DNA of 64,000 bases from positions 40,129,501 through 40,193,500 of the forward strand of contig JAYKYS010000002.1 in the NCBI GenBank assembly GCA_036924285.1, read 5' to 3'. The number at the start of each line of letters is the position of its first letter. Within the stretch, counting starts at the first letter, position 1. This stretch comes from Asterella californica. Taxonomy: Eukaryota > Streptophyta > Marchantiopsida > Marchantiales > Aytoniaceae. The translations under genes were made by a program, and so were the position numbers. A model generated the notes under the pieces. That model was not told the origin of the DNA. It was given only the letters and a program-made list of their open reading frames with translations, and did not search any database. Below, in pieces: positions 10,084-22,587 of the stretch.

Positions 10084-10936
10084 GGTCTTATGGATAAGGG
10101 ATCTCAGAAGATAGAGTAGTCGGAGCAGCGAGAGAAGAAGAAAGAAGCCTTCTTCCCACAACAGAAGACGACATCTTCAAGTAGAAGACTGTGTAACTGT
10201 ACGCACGTTTGTTGTCTTCCTCCTCAAACTATTACAAGCAGGGATGGCTTGTTAGTCAGGATCCGGACTAGAAGCCTGTCGAAATCTTAATTTCTCCTTT
10301 TCATTTTGTTTCTCTCTCGTTTGGATTTTCCTTTCTTCCCCATCTTCCTCATCTTCTTACCTTCTTCTAGTGAGCTTCCGAGACTTCTATTGAGCTTCCG
10401 TGAAGGTGAATGTCGTTGTAGTGCTGCAGGAAGACCATTTCTGTAGGCAGAAGCCTAGGAAGGTTACAGGGGGCATACACCCTGTGATTAATCTGACCCG
10501 TTGGGACTTGGAAGAGCAATGTGCGACAGACGTTGCTAGTCGACTTCTACGAAGCAGGAGCAGTTTTCTGGAGGTGTGAGAAGCCGAGCTGAACCCCCAG
10601 AAGCCGAGAATTGCTTCCGGAAGACGGTACTGAGAAGACCGAAAGAAGTGACCTGGAAGCAGGAAGCGTCTTCCAGAGTTTATCTGTGGATAGTTGTGTG
10701 ATATTTTAGTTAGTAGTTGTTTGTTTAGGTCGAGGGCACCTTCTGAAAGGTTTGGAAGCCGTGTGGTTTTGTGAGAAGACGGGATTTCTAGACAAAACCC
10801 GTGCGTTTGTGTGTTTGAACAGATCTTAGAACTTAGAGCAGTGTTATTTGTGCAAATCCTCTGTGGGAACGATATCTTTTATACTAAATGGGCAAAAGGA
10901 GTAATCTTACGATACTACAAGTTTCTTACAAGTACG
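10084..10936. other. Right flank of the Ty3 insertion, nothing recognised
   Basis: GAAG/CTTCC-rich DNA resembling the first 550 bases of the window in composition. No frame worth calling. The decayed DNMT-family remnant begins at its right edge. Confidence 0.4.
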
Positions 10937-13470
10937 ACGGTCGTGCCTTCGGTGCTAGAAGGAGCATGCCGTCATGTGTTGGATCAAGCAATGGACTTAA
11001 ACTGCTTGGCTTGATTTGTGAGTCTTGGTTTGCCTAAGCAACATCGGATGTGATCTATATATATTACTGCTGAGACCTTTGTGAATGCTTTGCTTACCGA
11101 GATGATAGAGGCAAAGGTTGGAGGCGATGCAAGTAGAGATCGTCATTCATGGACATCAGTAGATGTGATGAGAAATCATTTGGAGGTTGCAGCTTAAGGC
11201 TTTTGAGTCCATTGATGGTGAGCAGGAGAGACATGCTCATGATGTTGCTCAATAGCAATCAATTGCTTCGTGCTCTACCTCTGGTATGAAGATTAGAGGA
11301 TACTTGGGAGCCTGAGATTGGAGTCAAGCTTATAGGAGGAGAGAGACGAAGCATACACAATCTCCCAAGGGGTTATAAGAACTAGTTTGCCTTCAGTATG
11401 AAGGATTAGGGTACCTTGAAGAAGATCGAGTACATGGATTGAGTTGGCTAGTGACACATCAATCTTTTCATACCTTTATATGTATAATGATATGGAGAGA
11501 GCTTTGATCCAGAGTCGGACTCAAGACTTTTTTGAAACCGGTTTGGTGGAGATATCTTATGAAGAGTATGCATTTGTCATTGTTATGCTGGCCAAGAGGA
11601 TATGTATGTCAACTACACTGATAGACAGATGTGTGGAGACTGCCGTCCTATCAATTGATAGACGAAGTCCAATAAATATGCCATGCCTACACCGGAGGAG
11701 ATCTTTGATGCAGTTGGGCATACAAAGGTCTTCAGTAAGTTGGATCTTCAAGCAGGATATCATCAGTTGTCTATCATAGAGGAGGATATGACCAAGGCAT
11801 CGTTCTGAAAGATTGATCCTCACGGCAAGGATTGTTTCTATCAATGATGATTCTTATCATTCGGTTGGAAGAACGCACTTGCTGAGTTTCAGAAGGTTAT
11901 GGATAGAATCCTAGCAAGATTAGATTTTGTTTGATGTCACGTTGATGACATCATACTCTATAGTGCTATAATGGAGGAGCACGAGAGATATTTACAATTG
12001 GAGTTTGAGCAGTTGAGAGCTCATGGTTTGAAGTTGCATCTTGAGAAATATAAGTTCTTCTAAGATCAAGTGGAGTATCTTGGTCATACTCCTCAGGTGG
12101 ATTAGGAGTGTAGCAAACAAAGGAAGCAATTATACGCATTCCACGTCTCACAGATAGGAGTCGAGTTTGAACGTTTCTTGATTTGATGACTTCTATCGTC
12201 GATATGTGAAGATATTCAGTGTAATTGCAAAGTCTTTGACCAAGTTAACGAAGGTGGACCAAGAGCGGCAATGAGGAGATGAGTAGGAGCGAGCTTTTCC
12301 AGAGCTCAAGGATAGGTTGACATCTGCTCTCATCTTGAAGAGACTTATTAAGGGACGTTTGTTCCAACTGCGCACTGATTGGAGTCTGTTGAGACTTGGA
12401 GTGATGCTGGCACAAAAGGATGATGAGAGAAAGAAGTTCGTTGTGACGTTTGCAAGTCACTTCAACAATTCGGCAGAGTCGAAGTATAGTTCATACGAGG
12501 GAGAGTGTTTGACTGTAGTGTGGACTGTGGAACGCATTAAGTGTTATCTGTTTGAGAACTCCTTCACTCTCATTACTTATCATCAACTGCTCAAGTGATT
12601 AATGAAATGCAATAAGCTTACGGGGAAGCTTGCATGATGGGCTTTGATTTTGCAAGAGTATGACTTCCAAGTAGTTCATAGACCTAAGATAGCGAACGGA
12701 GATGCAGATGTTTTGAGTAGAAATCCATGTACAAGTTAGAAGGATGATATAGGAGCTCCTTGCCATAGTGACACATATGAAGAGGTGGTGCCAAGTGTGC
12801 ATCCATAGGTCTTGTTGTGTTTGTTGGTTCTAGAGGATCATGTGACAATTCTCGGAAGTCAGGGGTAGATGTTGAGTCCTCAGATCCGGAAGATAACGAT
12901 GTTTCGATGTATCAGTGAGATATTCATGATGATGTGATGGTTATGAAATATCTACGTATTGACGTTGTGGTGGACATAGTAAGTGCCAAGGAGCGAGATC
13001 GTGTTCTTCAACGAGCCAAGAGGTTTTGGTGTGAAGAGAAACACGTTCTTCGAGTATGAACGGATGATAGAGTGTGTGTTGTATCACATCTATCGCATAG
13101 AGCATAATTAGTTCGACATGTTCACGAGGAGTTGGGACATTTGGGGATGAAGCGCACATATAGCTTATTCCAAGGACAATATTGGTGGTGCGATATGCAC
13201 ACCGATGTGTAGCAATTGATGACATGATGTGTGATCTGCGATCAAGTACGAGCATTATTCAATACTCCTACTCCATAGTAACACCTCTTATCGAGTATGG
13301 GTTAGGTTACCATTGGAGTTTAGACTTTTCGAGATTTTTATCGTTGACCTTACGACACAACAGATATGTGTTGTTGATGGTGGTACTATCGGAGAAAGAA
13401 AATGAGGATACCGATCTAGTAACTTCTCGATCAAGCGTCTCATCTTGAGTCGTGTGATCATTTATAGCAA
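10937..13470 (+). pseudogene. Decayed remnant of the DNMT-bearing Ty3 element (DNMT end, RT, RNase H, part of IN)
   Basis: Collinear with 46845 to about 49430 of the better copy. It starts in the methyltransferase C-terminus (the motif-X-like stretch around VLDQAMDLNCLA), passes the inter-domain UAG at 11253-11255, and runs through RT (RTQDFFETGLVEISYEEYA), RNase H (12317-12598) and the integrase zinc module and first catalytic region. Many stops and small indels break every frame. Its end near 13470 is my estimate, because similarity fades. There are no LTRs, gag or PHD part, so it is a fragment. Many changes are G to A or C to T, as expected of long-methylated, silenced DNA. It cannot encode an active enzyme. 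Confidence 0.85.
11253..11261 (+). promoter_or_regulatory. Relic of the conserved leaky stop (UAG CAA UCA)
   Basis: Preceded by CAA, this fits the readthrough pattern UAG-CAR-YYA exactly and aligns with 47176-47184 and, on the minus strand, 58458-58466. Its survival in a decayed copy shows the stop is ancestral. Confidence 0.6.
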
Positions 13471-14950
13471 ATCCAACATAAACATTCATCAAGAGCTCTT
13501 TTGTGACGAATAGGACATCTCAACCAGCATCTTCTGCTTCACTATGCCAAGTATTTCAGAGTTCAACCCAAGGAGGAAATATGTAGGCTGGTTGAGTCTT
13601 CAAAATTCTTATGGGTTTGCAAAGCCAGCCGTTTGAAACTTCCTAGTTTGTAGTCCTTTGCAATCGAGATAATTTCACTTGAGGAATCGGCTCCTCATGC
13701 TCGTGCTCGATTTCAGAAATTTCAACGTCCTCGATTCCTGTCGTCCACATAAGACTACCTAGAGGGGATAAAAAGCGACTGAGTTCAAAATTGAGCTGGA
13801 GCTTTTGAAGCAAAAACAAAAACGAAATTCCAAACGGAAACTCCAAGACAGACAAGCAAAACGTATAAGCACGAGAAGGAAAATCGTCGATTGAGGAAAA
13901 AATCCATGCACTGATACACACCCATCTTGCAGACAGAAGTAAGAACAGATTACGATTAACCAAAACACAACTCTCTAAACTCAAAGATACGTCGCTGATA
14001 GTAAACAAAATTCTTAGAACTGAACTAAATGCAACTTCGAAGAGAAAGAGTACAAATGCAGGTGTGATATACTCGATGTTCCAAGGCTCCAAGTCTCGCC
14101 ACTAGTTCTCCATAACCATTACACAAGTTTGTCAATTTTAGCCACATGAAAGAGCGGTCACGCTTAACAACCAAAAAATCACCTCGAGTCCAAGGGATCG
14201 ACGACGGTTCAGAAATCAGAGGTCCTCAATCCGATTGTATAACTACCAGCCGAAGTTCCCACGAGTCCTCTGCAAAAAACATTCTGAATGAGACACAGCC
14301 AACGGGTATCGATGGACATGAGCCATCATAACCTGTAACCAGTAACCAATCCAGCTCGTAGTGAACTTGGAGTTTTCATGCTTACTTGAACTTTCTTACA
14401 AGTCTACTAAGAAACTTCTAAACAAGAAATATCCCACTAACAATCGATCCACTTAAAACACAATCGCCTCCCCAACATCAAAAAGGGAGAATCTATAAAG
14501 TTAGAAGCACCATCAGAACAACTTATAAGTTCAGAACATATCATGAAGACTAAACACATACAAGAATTTATCAAACACATACACGAACCTGCATATTCAC
14601 TGAATAAATAGATGGTATATCAATAATTTATCGAGGTGAGTCATATACAGTGAACAGCAGAGCGAGATAAAGCACAAAGACTCGATGAGATAGAGAGAAT
14701 ATGAGAACTTCCATACATAGTATGAATAACCATGTTTATACGCTATCATGTTATGAACTGAGATCACACATATGTTACAACATCACTGAACACATGTGTG
14801 AAAACATGTATTTTTATGCTTATAACTAGCACAAGAAGAACTTGACAATGCTTTCTTCAACAAAATACCTACCAAGTTGGTTTTATCATAGCCTCATTGA
14901 GTTCAAGACGCTGACATGGATGATGCTTGTAGAAAACTTGCTAAAGCTTC
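13471..14950. other. Stretch without recognisable genes
   Basis: The longest frame here is 149 codons on the minus strand (13643-14092): hydrophobic in places, no known motif, probably chance. I saw no RNA gene or terminal inverted repeats. Confidence 0.4.
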
Positions 14951-14959
14951 TCTAACATC

Positions 14960-15840
14960 AGAGCCAATGTCCCTACGCCATGGTCCATTAACTTCACTAG
15001 GAGCACTAGCAGACATACTACTTGAAGCTGCAAGTGTAAATACGATGTTTGAAGTCACTCTGTGATGCACTAGGAAATTGTGTAATATGCAACAGGTATT
15101 AACTACTTCGGCCGTCTAGTCACGCTGCTTGTGATACCAACATTTAAGATATGCAAGCATCCTTTCAAAACCAAAAGCTTGCTCAATGCAAACTTTCTCT
15201 TTAATCTGCCGTTCAATGAACAACATGTGCAACGAAGGAGCCCTGAGTTCAAGACGAAAAGAGACATCAACCATCTTTCCATAGAGTATCCAGAATCGTC
15301 CACCAAATCTAGATATGGCTCAAGACAAAACCAGATGATAATACAACAACAGGTTAAGCAAGCACCTTGTTGTATCAGATGTGGATGAATAGTGTTAGAG
15401 GTTCTCAACACTTGGAGTCCTGGTTTGGGCATGCTCTCCCACAACTCACATCTAGAAATCGTCCATCAACATCACGTACACATTGCAATACTAAAGGATG
15501 GAATGTTTTATGTTGAAATACTCTAGAGGTATATCTCTAGCTGGAGAGACCCTGATATTTATATGAGATCCGTCTAGCGCACCCCTGACAATTAGGAAGA
15601 CCAGATTTTCTCATAACACCTTGACTAACTCGCTCCATAGCCTCTAAGCCACTGAATGAATAGCGGATCCAAAACTAAATTAACTGCTCAAACTACGTCA
15701 GAAATAACTTCATGAGAGATGAGTTCACCTATATCGAATCTTTCACCTACGTGAAAGTATGTCATGCCAATGGCAAGCCGGAGCAATGTTGCCCTCACCC
15801 TAACTTCTACTAGAACCTCCTTCCTCCAACGAGTATCTAA
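14960..15840 (-). pseudogene. PIF/Harbinger (HARBI1-like) transposase pseudogene
   Basis: Reading the minus strand across several frames gives the ordered landmarks of a Harbinger DDE nuclease. An N-terminal helix block (LLRLAIGMTYFHVGERFDIG) comes first. GALDGSHINI follows, equivalent to the first catalytic Asp motif G(A/S)xDGTHI. Then come VRDVDGRFLDV and LVDDSGYSMERWLM (second Asp, like GDSGYP), and CIEQAFGFERMLAYLKCW followed by VVNTCCILHNF (the catalytic Glu region and the very typical ACCILHNF ending). Stops and frameshifts separate these blocks, so no intact protein exists; the longest frame is 15103-15444. Harbinger elements cut and paste with a 3-bp TWA duplication and need a Myb-like partner ORF. 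A candidate partner lies at 16.6-17.0 kb. I did not find the terminal inverted repeats. Confidence 0.8.
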
Positions 15841-16639
15841 TTTTACAATGTGTGGATCAAGTACTCACAAGTCTTCTGAAATAACATTTTAGACAATACG
15901 AACTGTCCTCGCCTAGCACTCATCATCATAACTCTTCCACCAATAGAACTCAAACCAGATTAATGATCTGGTTTAACTCACCATGTAGTCGGTCCTGTCC
16001 TCTAGAGATGTGCTATGACTCTTTGTTGAACAATAAACATAACGCCGGTGAGAGAGACCCTCGCGTTCTCTGAACTTGCACATGCTCAGTGTTAACCTCT
16101 TTGGACTCTTCCAATATCAGCCATTATATGACAAGGTCCATAGCCATCACAATTGTAGTGATAACTACCACTATTACTCCACTCTACAGACGTAATGAAG
16201 CGTACAGAACAGAATGGCAAGTCAGGGTCTCATGTAATGTGCACATTCGAGGAGTCAACTTAGACAAAAGCTTTATGACGCATTTGAGGAGACAGACAAT
16301 GCAATAACTTTATTTCGTTACCAACTTTCTGGATGATTGTGAGCTATAGAAAAATCCCAATACACACACATCAGACCTGAAGCGATAATGCCATAACATG
16401 ACGATAGAATTAACTCAACAAACTTCAAGATTTAATAACCCTGAACTTAACCTGAACAGGTCTCACTCTTTGCATGTAGTACCCCAAAACTTGACATACA
16501 AATCAGAGACTATGCAAAACCTAGAGTATCAAAATGTCTTCAAAACTGGCTATAAACTTGACTGTAAAGTTTTCAGAATCCAAGATAAACTTCAGTCTAC
16601 AACTATCCTCTTCTCTAGTGGTTAAAGGCATAGCCTATA
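15841..16639. other. Spacer between the Harbinger ORF remnants
   Basis: No convincing frame. It is probably internal or flanking DNA of the decayed Harbinger element. Confidence 0.3.
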
Positions 16640-17044
16640 TCAACAAACGCACCTGCCATCTTGTCCAAAACATTCACAATCTGACAAGATAGAAGGTTAG
16701 CATTGTCTACTTTACTCTTCCCTACCGTTAACTTTTGCGTCTCAAGCTCTCTATATAATAGAAGCTTTTCTCTATCCATTTCAAGTTTCTATTTCTCTAC
16801 ATCCACGATAGAGCTTCCAAAGCTTGACACCGTTCGATTCAAAGCAGATCTTGATTTACTAAACTCTCGCTTTCTCTTCCCCTGAGTTATACCGACTACT
16901 CTCCTCAGCGTTAGGAGAAGTAGACTGCCTGACATCTGATTTTGGTTGCACATCCGGCTGAGGCTCATCGTCATTTTCAGCAGCTGGACTATGGCTCGGA
17001 GCCAACGAATCGGTCATACACGGAAGAGGTCTGAGGCCGACCAC
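16640..17044 (-). pseudogene. Possible Harbinger partner ORF (coiled-coil end), decayed
   Basis: Two overlapping minus-strand frames (16859-17044 and 16789-16974) and a continuation past one stop read as a Ser/Pro/Glu-rich linker, then a basic stretch (GKRKREFSKS), then LEMDREKLLLYRELETQKL. This layout resembles the C-terminal half of the Myb/SANT-like protein of PIF/Harbinger elements, where a disordered linker precedes a Glu/Lys-rich helix. The Myb domain itself, expected further upstream on this strand, was not seen. The call rests mainly on the neighbour at 15 kb on the same strand and could be wrong. Confidence 0.25.
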
Positions 17045-19728
17045 CGTATCAACAATCTACGAGTGGATAGTGATTGGAAGGAAGTTCAGGGGCAATTTCG
17101 TCCCTTCCCACTCAGTTCGATCAAGACAAAAGTAAGGCGCATTTCTAGATATCTTGTTGAGGTCGTGGATTTCTTGTACCCAGTTATCACCATTTCTCAT
17201 ATGTTTTTTATTTGCGAAGTGTCAGTGATTACAATGTCTTAGACCTTCGACCTCAAATACGACTGATGAGCGCGAGTTTCGTTTGGCTGGTCACCATCTT
17301 CTTCAAACTTGCGGATCTATTCTGCTCTTCATATTCTAAACTTTGCTTTCGACAAGATGAAGCACTTGCCAGTCCTACCACACAAATCTGCTTTTGCTAT
17401 GAAGATTACCTGACATCGGTGACTATGGCTGGGACCTCGTCTCAACCTCAAGAGTGGGCGTGATTTAGAATAAAGTTGCATTGTCTTGAGTCTGCCAGCG
17501 TCATTTACTGGTAGCTGATCGAGGACTCCCGTACCATCCAGCCCATGAAGTCTTGTAAATTCGAAGGCGGTGCATACACTTGCTCGCTATGACTCGGATC
17601 GAAAATATAAAATTACGGAACTAGAGGTCGTTTGCTGTCAAGACTGAGAACTCTCCCATTTGCATCATCAAGCTCGCTCTGTTCGAGACTATCTCTCTCC
17701 ACCATCCGCAAGTTACAACAACTCCATAACACGCCTTCTCACACGCCACTCGACAAGCCGTGCAGAGCACACAAACACAAAGTCAAAGCAAAGACTGAAA
17801 ATTTCGAACATTAACGATGTCCCGGGCGCTTTAGCTCCTCAGCGATGTTCGAAAACACAAATCCGTGGCACATTCGCCCAGTGAGCCGTTTCCACTGCAA
17901 GCGCGAACAATCGAGCTACATGGATTGACTGGATTATGTGTGTCCAAACTTTCTTGCGCAAAGCTATCCCTCGAAAACAGAATCAAGCCTGCGAAGAACG
18001 AAAATCCTCACCCGTAAGCGAAATAGCCCCTGTCGCCAACCTGCTTCCTAGACAGAGGAAACCGAGTACGACACCATGTCACAAAAACAAAAGAAAAAAC
18101 AAAAGCGAACTGATACCGGTATATACGCTTATTCCCAACCCTATCGCTCGCACGCGCTAACCTGAAAATACCCGTTTAGTTAATCCTTGTGCGGAGACGG
18201 CTTTGTCCCCGCACTGTACTCAATTTTGGTTTCAAAAGAATAATCTTTTGCTGGCTTCTCCTGTTACAAACGAGACTGAATTCGATCTGACACTTATCTT
18301 CACGAGCTGTATACCGTATTCTTCAAGGTCTGCAATACCTTTTATGTATTATTGCTTTTCAAGACCTGAGCAGCCCTGAGTCGACAGAGTACTCGACCAG
18401 GTGTTCTGTCAACCTTGTCCTGCGTCAATGAACCTGCAGCAGATTGTCAAGGTAGGAAGTTCCTGACTCCAATTGAAGGTCTCTATCGTAGTTGCAGAAA
18501 CCCATTATGAAAAACTTCCTAGAGCTTTTACGATTACATCGTTTACCGAGAGAGCGCGCGAAATCCAGTTTTGAGGGATTTCGAGGAAGGAACTGTCATT
18601 CTTACTGACTTTTCACTGACCGTATACAGTAGGTAACTGTTTTTTCACGCTTGAGAACCTGAGAGAAACAAAACCGTTCCGTATGAAGACTCCGACGAGC
18701 CAAGCTTGCATACTCCGGGAGCTTCATAGCAGCTAAAAGGCTTGACGAGAGTGGAACGCACTCTAAACTCTATACTTTGCTACCTGATTGCAAATGCTCG
18801 TACTTCGTTCGCGAATGCATCCTGCCCAGATTTGGACGCGCTCAATTGCAGTACTTTGTATCAATACACAGTCCACATGATGTACATTTGACATCCCGCA
18901 TCCAGTCCTGGGCTACACTGAGCATTCGTTCTTGCAGATGATCAAATATATATAGGATCTTCGCTAAAGCCTTGAAGAGGCTAACATTTGCACTTACGTC
19001 GGCGGCAAACATGCGAAAGCTAGAAACCATGACTGGGCGGAGTTGTGCAAGAACTGATGACCTCGAGATGATTCAGCTAGCGACCGTATGCTGTCATCTC
19101 GTTTATCTACTGTAACTGGTAAGTTCCAACTAAGAAAGACTCAAGAAATAAAAGTGAAAATGGATGAGTAGTTCGAATTCCGTATACTGTACGACTGAGA
19201 GTTTGACTAGTTTCTTCTCTGTCACCTTTCCCATAATTAGAGGACAGTCTCCGTGACCAGTATGTACGCAACGTCAATTCCAGACGTAGTAAGCAAGAAA
19301 GAAACGTAGATATGTTGAACTGTACTCTGTTCCGCACCATCAGAACATCTCAGGCAAGAGCCTTCAACTGTACTTCAAGATGTATGATGGACATGACCAG
19401 CGTGGACTCTGTGGAGCGCATTTAGCTGAAAATCTAAGGGCAACTGTGTCTGACTCAGTGACTTCATCATGGGGAGAAATGACTATCTTCGTAAGGAAAC
19501 TCTTGAAGAGTGTGTAGCTAGATTGCAATAGAAATTAAACGAGTGCTTGTGTAGTAAGAACTTGGACTCTGGGTCAATACCATATAAAAGGTACAAGTAT
19601 CCATCGATACCAAATGAGGTTGGCCACTTTGGCCAACTCTTTATTCCGGTGTAGACAAAAATGATTGGCAACGTTCGACCACCACCACCTCGGCTGATGC
19701 TGAAGTTGTACAGAAAGCATGAAAATAA
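17045..19728. other. Intergenic DNA downstream of the ENA gene, nothing recognised
   Basis: Only short overlapping frames on both strands, none with a motif I know. The right-hand part should contain the 3' UTR and polyadenylation region of the minus-strand ENA gene, which I cannot place exactly. Confidence 0.35.
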
Positions 19729-22587
19729 TCATATCGGTTGAGCTTTCATGACTCGTCTCTTGGAGAACTTGTACAACTCCGAACAGAACAGAAAAGCAAT
19801 AACGCTTACAATTATAATTGCCCATTCCCAGCTAATGGTTTCCTGCTTGAAAATTTTGGTGTTGAGGGTGGGTATATAAACGGTTGGTATCGGCATCAAT
19901 GATCCTACAAACACACTCACAACTAACAATCTGTTGGTGAAAAGCTTCGACGCCCCTCCACCATCTTTCGTGAACAAGCTGAATCGAACGTTGCGGCAGT
20001 TGTAGGCGTGCAGTAACATCATCCAAGTGAACGCTATGAGAATGGTTGAACGAGCACGGAAGACGGTATTGCATCCATCGAGGCTACCGCTGTGGTCAGA
20101 GTTGCACTGGGATCCCAGATTACCGTCTCCGAATGCATAAATGACAAGCACCCAGTCGGCGAGAATAAGCCCACCCATAATCACCCCGTAAGCCATCATG
20201 TCAGTCAGGAGCTCCTTCCCGAACAGGCCTTTGGTGTGAGGAGGCACACTCATGACATGTCTCGAAGCAGCTTCTACTCCAAGAGCCATGGCAGGAGGTG
20301 TGCTGGTGACCATGTTCATGTACAGAATCTGGACAGGAGAGAGAGGGAACACGGACAAGCCCGAACTATCTTTGAATGCCAAGCCCATGATCAGCACAAT
20401 GACCTCCCCTACATTTGTACTCACGAGGTGCAGCACAAACTTCCGAATGTTGGAAAATATCCTCCTCCCTTCAGAAACGGCCATAACAATTGTAGCAAAG
20501 TTGTTATCCGTCAAAACGATCTCGCTGCTCTGCTTGGCAACGTCACTGCCCGCTCCCATGGCGATTCCCACGTCCGCCTTCTTCAAGCTCGGGGCGTCGT
20601 TCACTCCGTCGCCAGTCATGGCGGCGAATTTATTTCTTCTGTGCAGAGCCTCGATCATCCTCACTTTTGTGGCAGGAGTGCATCTGGCGATGACGAGCGG
20701 CAGTTCTTCCAGCTTGTCTATCTCATCCTCCGACAATGCATCGAATTCTGCTGCAGTCATGACAGGATTGAACAAGGGCACTACACTCTCCTCAGCCCTG
20801 TCCGGTGGAGGACGGATGATTCCAACCTCCTTGGCAATTGCCAGAGCGGTCGCTTGATGATCACCGGTCAGCATATGCACAACGATTCCAGCTCTATAAC
20901 ACTGATCGACAGCGAGCTTTGATTCCGGACGTGGAGTATCTCGAATCCCCACCAGGCCCAGAAAGACCATGCTTTTCTCCACCTCCTCCCTCTCCCACTT
21001 CGTCACAGGTTTCCGCATACTGCTTTCGCTCACAGAACGATAAGCCGCGACCAGAACTCTCAACCCTTGCCCTGCCATAGTCTGAATCTGAGAGTGCACG
21101 CTCTGCATGAACTCGTCCCTCGAGGCGATCTCCACCTCGTAACCATTCTCCATCACTCTCTCACAGATCTCAACGACATTCTCAGCACCTTTGGTGTAGA
21201 CTTCGAAGGAGTCCTGGCCCACTTCCCTGCATAGCATGCTCATCCTCTTCACGTCTGAACTGAATGGATACTCGATCATCGGCTCCTTCCTTTCACGGAG
21301 CATTGGCTTGCCCATTTGAAGCTTGTAGGCGAACACCTGAAGAGCAATCTCTGTGGGGTCTCCCCATACTTTCCCTTCACTAGCCTCGACGATATTCGCA
21401 GTGTTGCACAAAGCACTGCACTCCACCAAAAGTCTGAATCTGATGTCGGACAAAATCTCTGATTTGTCGATAGCCTGATCTCGAACATAGATCTCTCCAT
21501 TTGTGTCCCATCCATCTCCCGACACCGAGAGCTGATCTTTACCAGGCAGCCAAACGCTCGTGACCGTCATCTTGCCTTGAGTTAGAGTACCAGTTTTGTC
21601 AGAGCAGATGTTGGTGACTGCTTGGAGAGACTCCAGCGCAACCAACTTTCGGACGAGGGCACGTTGATTGGCCATCCGCCGGACTCCCAAAGCCATGACG
21701 ATGGTGATGACGGCAATCAAACCTTCAGGAATCACGGCGATAGAGAGAGAGATGGCGTATAGAATGATGTCTGTGCTGAGGTCGAAATTATTCACAGCGA
21801 GCACGACGACCGCCAGCAAGAGAGATATAGCGAACAAAATGTAGGCCATCTGGTTCAGTCGCCTCTGCATGGGAGTGGAGCCGCTGGCCGTCTCGGCGAT
21901 GGACTTGGTGATTTTCCCAATCTCCGTGTTCATTCCAGTTGCTATGGCAATGCCTCGTCCCCGACCTTTGGTCAGCGTTGTGCTCGAGTACACCATGTTC
22001 AGACGATCTCCCAGCGAGGCATTATCGCCCTTGATGGGCGCCACGCCTTTGAGCACCGGCAACGATTCACCAGTCAGCATGGCTTCGTCCACCTCCAAGT
22101 TCAGCACTTCGATCAGTCTGCAGTCGGCCGGGACGACATCTCCAACTTCAAAAACGATGATGTCGCCAGGAACTACTAATGGACTCGAGATCCGGTCGAA
22201 AACACCATCGCGAATGACCTTCGCTGTGGGCGATGCCATCCTCCTCAGCGCGTCCATCGTCTTTTCGGCGCGGTACTCCTGCACGAACCCGATGGCAGCA
22301 TTGAAGAAAATGACGAACGTGAGCACTGCTCCTTCTGCATAGTCCTGTACTGCGTAGGACACCACAGCCGCCAGGACCAGAATCACGGTCAGCCCGTTGG
22401 TGAACTGACCCAAGAGCACTCTCCATGGATTCACTCCCCTCTGGCCTTTGAGCTCGTTCGGACCGAACTTCTTTTGCAGCGTGGGCACGTTCGCCTCCTT
22501 CAGTCCCCTCTCTAAGTGAGTTCCAAGCACCTGTGCTACTTCTTCTACTGGAAGAGCATGCCAGTCAGTGCTGTTTGCACCCATCAT
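19729..22587 (-). CDS. ENA: ENA-type P-type (IID) Na+/K+-efflux ATPase
   Basis: A complete uninterrupted frame. The open frame runs up to a GTG at 22659, but no ATG precedes the next stop there. I choose the ATG at 22587 (or the adjacent one at 22584), giving about 952 residues, close to the ~967 of moss ENA1. The N-terminal cation-ATPase domain is followed by membrane segments 1-2. Then come the actuator domain with MLTGES, segments 3-4 with VIPEGLIAVITIVMALG, and the phosphorylation site SDKTGTLTQGK (Asp330 from this start). A nucleotide-binding domain, the hinge TGDGVNDAPSLKKADVGIAMG (written here as its key GDGVNDAP) and six more C-terminal segments complete it. It pumps Na+ or K+ out of the cell using ATP, giving salt and high-pH tolerance. 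Among land plants the family is kept in bryophytes and lost in vascular plants, which is the main clue to the organism. There are no introns and no lesions. A SERCA-type Ca pump is the alternative, but the overall sequence fits ENA better. Confidence 0.9.
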   Translation of the reverse strand: MMGANSTDWHALPVEEVAQVLGTHLERGLKEANVPTLQKKFGPNELKGQRGVNPWRVLLGQFTNGLTVILVLAAVVSYAVQDYAEGAVLTFVIFFNAAIGFVQEYRAEKTMDALRRMASPTAKVIRDGVFDRISSPLVVPGDIIVFEVGDVVPADCRLIEVLNLEVDEAMLTGESLPVLKGVAPIKGDNASLGDRLNMVYSSTTLTKGRGRGIAIATGMNTEIGKITKSIAETASGSTPMQRRLNQMAYILFAISLLLAVVVLAVNNFDLSTDIILYAISLSIAVIPEGLIAVITIVMALGVRRMANQRALVRKLVALESLQAVTNICSDKTGTLTQGKMTVTSVWLPGKDQLSVSGDGWDTNGEIYVRDQAIDKSEILSDIRFRLLVECSALCNTANIVEASEGKVWGDPTEIALQVFAYKLQMGKPMLRERKEPMIEYPFSSDVKRMSMLCREVGQDSFEVYTKGAENVVEICERVMENGYEVEIASRDEFMQSVHSQIQTMAGQGLRVLVAAYRSVSESSMRKPVTKWEREEVEKSMVFLGLVGIRDTPRPESKLAVDQCYRAGIVVHMLTGDHQATALAIAKEVGIIRPPPDRAEESVVPLFNPVMTAAEFDALSEDEIDKLEELPLVIARCTPATKVRMIEALHRRNKFAAMTGDGVNDAPSLKKADVGIAMGAGSDVAKQSSEIVLTDNNFATIVMAVSEGRRIFSNIRKFVLHLVSTNVGEVIVLIMGLAFKDSSGLSVFPLSPVQILYMNMVTSTPPAMALGVEAASRHVMSVPPHTKGLFGKELLTDMMAYGVIMGGLILADWVLVIYAFGDGNLGSQCNSDHSGSLDGCNTVFRARSTILIAFTWMMLLHAYNCRNVRFSLFTKDGGGASKLFTNRLLVVSVFVGSLMPIPTVYIPTLNTKIFKQETISWEWAIIIVSVIAFLFCSELYKFSKRRVMKAQPI

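Noticed and set aside
13643..14092. 149-codon hydrophobic protein gene
   Set aside because: No motif or neighbours; probably a chance frame beside the decayed element.
20092..20922. 276-codon plus-strand frame
   Set aside because: It is the antisense shadow of the ENA coding sequence.
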